Below are positions 58,845-64,000 of a stretch of DNA of 64,000 nucleotides, in pieces. Source of the DNA: Trichosporon coremiiforme (Eukaryota; Basidiomycota; Tremellomycetes; Trichosporonales; Trichosporonaceae); contig BCJJ01000005.1 in NCBI GenBank assembly GCA_039545355.1, positions 991,008-1,055,007 of the forward strand, written 5' to 3'. Positions within the stretch are counted from its first letter, which is position 1; each line of letters begins with the position of its first letter. A program made the position numbers and the translations under genes. The notes under the pieces were generated by a model, which was not told the origin of the DNA, made no database searches, and saw only the letters and a program-made list of their open reading frames with translations.

Positions 58845-59980
58845 ATGGCAGGCGGAGGCAGCTCCGGGGTGTACGCCATGCGGCCGCCACCCGCCGCACC
58901 ACGCCCAACGGGGACGCTCACGATGACGGAGCAGCGCCGGCTGCCGCCCATCAGACCCCTATCACCCACGAGACCGTGGACAACAGTGTCGTACCTTCCT
59001 CCATTGCGGACACGCACCCGCCGACGCCCGTGTGGAAGGACTCCGACCCATTTCCTTGTTTGCTGTCCACCACACTTCCGACCAATTTGTCTGCCCCTTA
59101 GAGCCTCACGCCAGTACCTCGTCCTCCTTCCAGTCATTCGGTCTCAGTAGTATCAGGACCCGCCTCCTCTCGCCCGGCTTGGTGCGCCTTGTCGCTCACT
59201 TCCTCGCTGTCAACCGCGACGAACCCAGGTAGCTGCTGGGAATGCTCGAGCGCTGGCCGGCGCTGCACCCCGGCCTGCACCTTGCCCAGAACCCGATTGA
59301 AGAAATGGAGCAACTCTGCTTCGAGGACACGGCTGCAGGTAAACCCGTGTGGTGGGACAGGGGAGCGCTCGACGCATTGCTCGCGTGCTTCTTCAGTAAC
59401 GTGCATCTCCATGGTCCGTCAAACCTGTTCTGTGTTAGAGGTGGATATTGCCAAGAGGAATCCGAACCCATGTACCTCACCGAGGAGTTTGTCGCTAAGG
59501 CGTTAAGGCGTTGCGCGCCCGATACCTCTGTTCGAGCGCGGAGAGTAGCAAACAGACCGCGCTCGCACCCCTCGCCCAGCACTCGAACGATCAGGTCGTC
59601 TGCACCATCTACGCCGCTCTTGACCGATACTCGCCCGAACATGTTGGCTTGGCCGAGGAGATCACTCGCATAAAACTGGACACGAAGGAGCGCGCCGCCC
59701 TCAAGCGACAGATGCTAGGTGCACTGGAGCTGATACTGCCCGATCTCGACTATGAGGCGCAGCGCGTCTTCGCCAGCTATCCAGTGCTGGCTCCGTCTTA
59801 CGAAAGACTTTGGGCGAAGTGTGCGGAGCTACTCCTTTGTGCCTTGTGGCCGAGCATGTGAAGACTAACGACGCTCTGCCCAGCTTCATGACTGCTCTCA
59901 TTTCCTCCGGACCGTCACGTCAGGCTCTGGATAGCAAGGCGAATCGTGTGCTGTGTCTCTACAGAGGCATGCGGGTGTAA
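58845..59980 (+). pseudogene. Decayed gene of unknown family
   Basis: Protein-like sequence runs through the whole interval but switches frame and is interrupted. A leader after ATG 58845 carries a PITHETVDNSVVPSSIADTH-type segment. From about 59100 the frame FGLSSIRTRLLSPGLVRLVA runs into a TAG at 59230-59232 and continues after it (LLGMLERWPALHPGLHLAQN, AALDALLACFF-like). At 59497-59512 the octamer AAGGCGTT is duplicated in tandem; removing one copy would keep the frame EEFVAKALRARYLC, so the duplication is the likely frameshift. A third shift near 59840 leads into LVAEHVKTNDALPSFMTALI and a TAA at 59978. The change near 59100 could instead be an intron acceptor (CCCCTTAG). No family recognised. 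Confidence 0.6.
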
Positions 59981-60339
59981 TTCAGGTATTGCTAGGCCGA
60001 TGTTGTAGTCTCGTATCCCTTATCAGGTAAGAGAACGGACGCCAGAGGGATAATAGCGTCCTGCAGCTGCGGACCACCCCCACTACCCCTTTCCATCGAC
60101 GTTGGGCCCTAAGCTGGGCTCGTTGCGGAAGCCGTGGCCCAAGGTAGGACAGCCACAAGTCTGGGGGTTCAATTCTACTGCCTGATAGAGAGGCGGTCGC
60201 TCCGCTTTGCGTCTCGCAACATGGTTGGAAATGCATATAAGAGCCCAGCGCGAGCTTTCAGGCCCTCACCAATATTGACTTACCGCTCCCATTCCCGGCG
60301 CCCACAACAACCCCATGCTGTTCTACAACCTTCTCTCGG
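59981..60339. other. Intergenic spacer
   Basis: 359 bp between the decayed gene and the end of the small minus-strand gene. Nothing was recognised apart from a GGTTCAATTC word that does not fold into a tRNA. Confidence 0.35.
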
Positions 60340-60711
60340 CTATGGGCTTGGCGACTGACGCAGCGAGAAGACCTGGTGCAGGAACTCTGTGGGGTTGGAA
60401 GCAGAGGCGTTGAGATAGTTTCTGACAGCAGGTGCAAACTCGGACGTCTGAAGAGCAGACGCCGTGGATATCGAGCTGTACGAGTCGGACATGGATGGAG
60501 TGGATGTGATTGATCGGATGCGGTCGGTGGATAGAGTGGTGGGAATCGATGACGGGTTGATGAATGCAGCAGAAGGGATAGTTGTTATGCGTAAGAATGC
60601 GGCCTGCGATGGAGCTGTGAGGGGCGGGGCCCGACTGCTTTGCCTCCGGCGCGCAACGCGTTTCATATCTGAAACCAGGCGACCAAGTCTATGTACATAC
60701 AAACAAACCAT
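60340..60711 (-). CDS. Small protein, possibly mitochondrial, unknown
   Basis: Single exon of 123 residues from ATG 60711; a second ATG at 60666 would give 108 residues beginning MKRVARRRQSSRAPPL. That shorter form starts with a basic, acid-free stretch like a mitochondrial presequence. A Ser/Thr-rich middle and a helical end (FAPAVRNYLNASASNPTEFL) follow. It diverges from the gene at 60737 with only 25 bp between starts, so one of the two transcripts may have a different first exon. Not recognised. Confidence 0.4.
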   Translation of the reverse strand: MVCLYVHRLGRLVSDMKRVARRRQSSRAPPLTAPSQAAFLRITTIPSAAFINPSSIPTTLSTDRIRSITSTPSMSDSYSSISTASALQTSEFAPAVRNYLNASASNPTEFLHQVFSLRQSPSP

Positions 60712-61208
60712 CTCTCGTCAACAACCACAACCAACAATGGCAGAATCAGGCTCATACTACAATGACCTGTCCTGCCCGGTACCCGCAGACGTTTCGGCGC
60801 CCAACGCGGTGCGCATCCCACTTCAAAGCTATGTTCGGTACATTCACTCTGGTTACCCAGAGGATGCTGTCAAACCCCACCTATTGAACGCGCTCCGCGT
60901 CGCACTACCAGCTCCCACGATTGAACCAGAACAACATGAGCCCATATTCCGCGTCGGGAACGAAGTCAATCTGACATACATCGTGGTCCCTCCTGGCGGT
61001 GTACCCTTTCGTGAGGCAGCCATCACACACGCTGGCGACGTCCCATAGCGACGTGTTCCCGGCCCACACGAGCCGCCTCGCCGACGCTCTCCAAGCAGAA
61101 ACCTCTGAAGCTCCTGGTGCCCTATCGCTCAGGACTGATGCAGCCCAACTTCCCGTTGCTATAGCGCTCGCTCGACCCAAGGACTTCGACGTTGACAACT
61201 CCCTCCCG

Positions 61209-61274
61209 AGCGATGACACCACCTCAACGGAACGAACCTCGAGCGATGACACCACCTCAACGGAACGGACCTCG
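61209..61274. repeat. 33-bp tandem repeat, two copies
   Basis: Two near-identical 33-bp units (61209-61241 and 61242-61274) encode an 11-residue SDDTTSTERTS repeat in the interrupted gene. The length keeps the frame. Confidence 0.8.
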
Positions 61275-61328
61275 ACCGATAGCCACTCGGGAGGATTTCC
61301 AAGTGGAGGAAGTCGTCGGTCCAGCGGC

Positions 61329-61388
61329 GGTGCCAGCAGTGGTGCCAGCAGTGGTGCCAGCAGTGGTGCCAGCAGTGGTGCCAGCGGC
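61329..61388. repeat. 12-bp tandem repeat, five copies
   Basis: Five GGTGCCAGCAGT units, the last with two changes, encode a Gly-Ala-Ser-Ser repeat in the interrupted gene. Confidence 0.85.
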
Positions 61389-61500
61389 GGATCAAGGCCT
61401 GATCCATCTGACCTGGCAGGACATGTTCAAGGCACCACGCGCAAGGAGCCACCAGGAAACACTCGGGATGGTCGGGCAACACTACCCATGTACTCATTGG

Positions 61501-61502
61501 TA
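61501..61502. repeat. TA target-site duplication, left copy
   Basis: TA dinucleotide directly outside the left terminal repeat, matched by TA at 63260-63261 outside the right one. Duplication of TA is the hallmark of Tc1/mariner insertion. Confidence 0.85.
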
Positions 61503-61529
61503 AACTAGGGTCACAGGTTAAGTCGAACG
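61503..61529 (+). repeat. Left terminal inverted repeat of the Tc1/mariner element
   Basis: Perfect 27-bp match to the reverse complement of 63233-63259. It contains an in-frame TAG that ends the interrupted host frame. Confidence 0.92.
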
Positions 61530-61881
61530 GATGCGCACGGTCCCGTCATCGTCAACCTCGCCGTGGCTCATGTTCTGATCCATAACTCATGCAACGGTAC
61601 TCTTTATGCCTAGAAACTCCGCGTAGAGCCGAAAGGAATGCTTGGCAGCTCGGACAAATGGAGCTGCAGAGCGCACCGTGCATACTGGCCACCACACCAC
61701 CACAATAAAGCTGCATGTCACCACCCTCCTTATCGCCCTAGATCTCAGCCACCGAGGCCTGTGCTTGCCCCAAATCTTTCATGTATCAAGCTCCGAAGCT
61801 GGGCTTTTGGAAAATCCAAGAATTGAGTCGAAACCATGCATATCGGCAGCGGAGTCCGTCCGACTGTCCATCTTTGTGGCA

Positions 61882-61887
61882 TATAAG
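61882..61887 (+). promoter_or_regulatory. TATA-like box of the transposase
   Basis: TATAAG, 63 nt upstream of the transposase ATG at 61945, a plausible core promoter position. Confidence 0.45.
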
Positions 61888-61944
61888 CCTCCTTGAGTGC
61901 CACTTCTCTTCCACAACAGCTCTACCTCATCAGAACTTGCAGCT

Positions 61945-63085
61945 ATGCCTCGCCCTTGCCTCACACCTCGCCGCCGCGCCAAGATTGCGTCCTTGGCTCG
62001 CTACCGCAGCTATTCCTCTGTCGCCTGGGAGTACAACATCGCCAAGAGCACTGTGGGTTACTGTGTGATGTTAGCTCGCCTCCAGGCTCTCATTCCACCT
62101 GCTCTGGCTGTTCTGAACCCTGTCCAGGGGATCCGCATCCCCCGCAGCCACACCAAGCTCACTCCCGACAACCTCAGAGCGATCTACGAGGTCTTTGAGG
62201 CTCAGCCCTTCGCCAGCAATCGTGAGGTGTTGGACACTCTTGCAGACAGAGACATTGTCCTCTCTCTCATGACTCTGCGCCGTGCACGTCGCCAGCTTGG
62301 TTATGGCCGCTTTGTGGCTCTTGTGCGGCCGTATCTAAGCCCCCTTCACAAGGAGAAGCGTCTCGCTTATGCTCTTGAGCAGCAGCGACTCTTCCAAGAG
62401 TGGAGGAAGGTGATCTTCTGTGACGAGGTCCCTCTCTACATTGACCAGCTCCACAGAGCATATGTGACGCGCCCCATCGGTTCTGACCGTGCCAATGAGC
62501 GGTGAGTGTCTTTCCTGACGTTCTACATGCTGTGGAAGAGTGCTGACACTCAGGTACATCCAGTACACCTTCAGATCGAGCTGTGGGTCGATTATGTGCT
62601 GGGGGGCTATCTGGTATGGCGGCAAGTCGAAGCTGGTGTGGTTTGACACCTCCCAGTCGACCTCCAAGCGCAAGGGAGTCAATGCGGCCATCTATCGCAC
62701 CCAGGTGACTGAGAAGGAGTTGTTTGATTGCTGGAAGCGTGTCAAGACTCAGTGGCGTGGTTATGGCTTGCCCTGGGTTGTAGAGGACAACGCTGTCGTC
62801 CACACAGCCAAGGCCACCCGTGGCAAGGCAGAGCAACTTGGCATGCGCTTCCTGCCTCACCCTCCCTGCTCTCCTTGCCTCAACCCCATTGAGAACCTTT
62901 GGAGCAACCTCAAGCGCCGCCTGGCCCGTCTCAACCCTCGTCCCACCACCCAGGAGGGGCTATTCGCTGCCGCTACGGAGCTCTGGAACACCTATGATCA
63001 GAATGAGATCGACCGACTTATCATGTCCATGCCTAACAGGATCAAGGACACCATCTCTGCTAATGGAGGACACATTAAGTATTGA
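61945..63085 (+). CDS. Tc1-type DD34E transposase
   Basis: Two exons, 61945-62501 and 62554-63085 (52-nt intron with GTGAGT donor, CTGAC branch and CAG acceptor), give 362 residues. The N-terminus is a helix-turn-helix DNA-binding domain (about residues 10-45, RRRAKIASLARYRSYSSVAW). The catalytic triad is visible: Asp160 in VIFCDEVPL, Asp264 in WVVEDNAVVHTAK and Glu299 in CLNPIENLWSNLKRRL. Exactly 34 residues separate Asp264 and Glu299, the DD34E spacing of the Tc1 family. The start ATG is the first in a frame that runs open from the promoter. No disabling change is visible. Confidence 0.93.
62502..62553 (+). other. Spliceosomal intron within the transposase gene
   Basis: Starts GTGAGTGTC, has TGCTGACACTCAG at its end, and splits the codon for Arg186. 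Its length and signals are the same as those of the host introns. Without splicing the frame stops just after the donor. Confidence 0.85.
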
Positions 63086-63232
63086 TCCCAGGTGCACCAT
63101 GCTTCGTATATAGGTTACCAAGACTCCCATGCACGTGGAACAACTGTTTATAGAGCAAGAAACATGCATATGCATGAGTTATTCGTGGTTGCAGCGAGGT
63201 CGACAGTTCACGGCCTCGTTTGTGGCACCACT

Positions 63233-63259
63233 CGTTCGACTTAACCTGTGACCCTAGTT
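63233..63259 (-). repeat. Right terminal inverted repeat of the Tc1/mariner element
   Basis: Perfect inverted copy of 61503-61529, followed by TA at 63260-63261. Confidence 0.92.
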
Positions 63260-63261
63260 TA

Positions 63262-63444
63262 AACTCTCGGGCGACACTATTTAAGCCACCGACCACTAAA
63301 ACGACAATTAGCGTAACTGCTGAGTGGACAGCACTGGTTGAGAGCAATGTCGCGCTGGAAATCGTCAGCCAGACAGAAATGGACGCAGTGTTTCATGGCT
63401 TTCATCATTGTGACGATGCACCTCCAGGCCGACGCCACTTGTAG
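63262..63444 (+). pseudogene. Unknown gene interrupted by a transposon, 3' part
   Basis: Begins AAC TCT CGG in the same phase as the frame that ends at 61502, and stays open for 60 codons to a TAG at 63442-63444 (segments RATLFKPPTTKTTISVTAEW and SNVALEIVSQTEMDAVFHGF). With the element and one TA removed, the host protein would be about 286 residues. The phase match could occur by chance one time in three, but the long open frame supports continuity. Confidence 0.5.
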
Positions 63445-63636
63445 GATTGTACATGGTTTGATGATACAGGGAGGTTTATGATGTCTTCGAACGGTGGTGC
63501 CGCCACCAACACGACTTCGTGAGCAAGCGACTCACCTGAACCTCTGTAACTCCGTCGTTTCTGCAGCTATGCATTTCAGACTTGACATGCGCATAGCGCT
63601 ATGTCTTGGCTGCAAGCTCATATCATGCATGCACAT

Positions 63637-64000
63637 CTACATATGCTCTTCAGGGTGGTCTCTGCGCGCCTTCCAGACCTTCTCCATCCTGGCAGGCAAA
63701 CCCCCATATGTAGTTATCAAAGAAACCTTGAGGAAGCTCATTCCGCAGGCATTGTGCAGGCTCCCACTTCTCGTTGAGGTTGCAGGGGCGTACAGGGTAG
63801 TCGTATAGCAGGCTCTTGAGGTAGTACCATGCATATTCGTTCGGGTTAAGGTCTGGAGTGCTAAGAAGGGGGGGGGGGGGGGGTCTAGCATCTTGAAACC
63901 TTCTTTCTTCTTTGCTGCCATCGATAACTTGCCCATATGGATTGGTGCGTTGTCCTGAAGATGATGGGGCCGCCCTCATAGCGTTGCCAAGCCCTCTTCT
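63637..64000 (-). pseudogene. Degenerate transposase fragment, Tc1/mariner type
   Basis: Runs off the right edge. The minus strand encodes QDNAPIHMGKLS, which holds the second catalytic Asp, then a tract of 16 C (63868-63883 as G on the plus strand), then in another frame TPDLNPNEYAWYYLKSLLY with the third acidic position, then in a third frame a C-terminus ending in RMEKVWKARRDHPEEHM. The homopolymer and a later shift destroy the frame. It differs from the intact transposase (QDNAPIH against EDNAVVH), so it is another subfamily. Confidence 0.7.
63868..63883. repeat. Poly-G tract, 16 bases
   Basis: Uninterrupted G run (C on the coding strand) inside the degenerate transposase, at the position of the usual PPYSPDLNP-like linker. 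Confidence 0.9.

Larger units (their letters stand above)
60737..61502 (+). pseudogene. Unknown gene interrupted by a transposon, 5' part
   Basis: Proposed exons 60737-61010 and 61099-61502 (intron 88 nt, GTGAGG donor, AAGCAG acceptor, no clear branch site, so the join is tentative). The first exon encodes a folded-looking region (PNAVRIPLQSYVRYIHSGYP, HLLNALRVALPAPTIEPEQH). The second is low in complexity: two 33-bp repeats (SDDTTSTERTS) and five 12-bp repeats (GASS). The frame reaches codon GTA at 61500-61502, exactly at the transposon boundary, and then meets a stop in the terminal repeat at 61506-61508. As it stands the product is about 227 residues. The same frame resumes at 63262. Confidence 0.5.
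61503..63259 (+). mobile_element. Complete Tc1/mariner transposon
   Basis: A 1757-bp element bounded by perfect 27-bp inverted repeats beginning AACTAGGGTCACAGGTTAAG (61503-61529 and 63233-63259) and flanked by TA on both sides. It carries one transposase gene in the plus direction with its own TATA-like promoter. The repeats are identical and the transposase has no stop or frameshift, so the insertion looks recent and the copy may still be active. It sits inside the open frame of an unknown host gene. Confidence 0.93.

Noticed and set aside
60140..60185. Possible tRNA T-arm (GGTTCAATTC)
   Set aside because: No matching stem on either side.

Overview
The window looks like nuclear chromosomal DNA of a basidiomycete yeast, most likely a tremellomycete of the Trichosporonales type. 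The evidence is GC-rich coding sequence, many short spliceosomal introns (mostly 38-65 nt) with GTRNGT donors and CTRAC branch sites close to the acceptor, single-copy eukaryotic housekeeping genes in alternating orientation, and 80-1000 nt spacers. The order-level placement is inference from gene style, not from a search.

Layout. 1-1927 (minus, cut by the left edge): a calponin-homology protein with a long disordered N-terminus. 1928-9685: 7.8 kb with no convincing gene. 9686-38105 is a dense housekeeping block: AIF-like flavoprotein, nuclear orphan, LisH/WD40 protein, membrane-anchored alpha/beta hydrolase, 10-exon MFS transporter, glutaryl-CoA dehydrogenase, possible KEOPS subunit Gon7, methionine aminopeptidase 2, Golgi SNARE Gos1, p24 cargo receptor, ERI1-like 3'-5' exonuclease, Rab11/Ypt31 GTPase, Brx1 and the Snf12 subunit of SWI/SNF. 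39082-50574 holds six proteins I could not recognise, most of them Ser/Pro-rich and low in complexity. 50575-54790 is a second gene-poor stretch. 54791-58287 has one more orphan and the mitochondrial S-adenosylmethionine carrier.

The last 6 kb is a decaying, transposon-marked region. A broken gene (58845-59980) has a premature stop and an 8-bp tandem duplication that shifts its frame. A small minus-strand gene and an unknown gene diverge at about 60.72 kb. The unknown gene is split by a complete Tc1/mariner element (61503-63259) with perfect 27-bp terminal inverted repeats, a TA target duplication and an intact DD34E transposase that carries its own spliceosomal intron. The window ends in a second, degenerate transposase broken by a 16-G tract.

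The housekeeping genes do not form one pathway. Several concern membrane traffic (Gos1, p24, Rab11), RNA and ribosome work (ERI1, Brx1), protein maturation (MAP2) and mitochondrial metabolism (GCDH, SAM carrier). No operon-like logic is expected or seen. Adjacent genes are usually divergent or convergent. Exon boundaries were set by reading splice signals and keeping the frame and, where the family was recognised, its conserved motifs.
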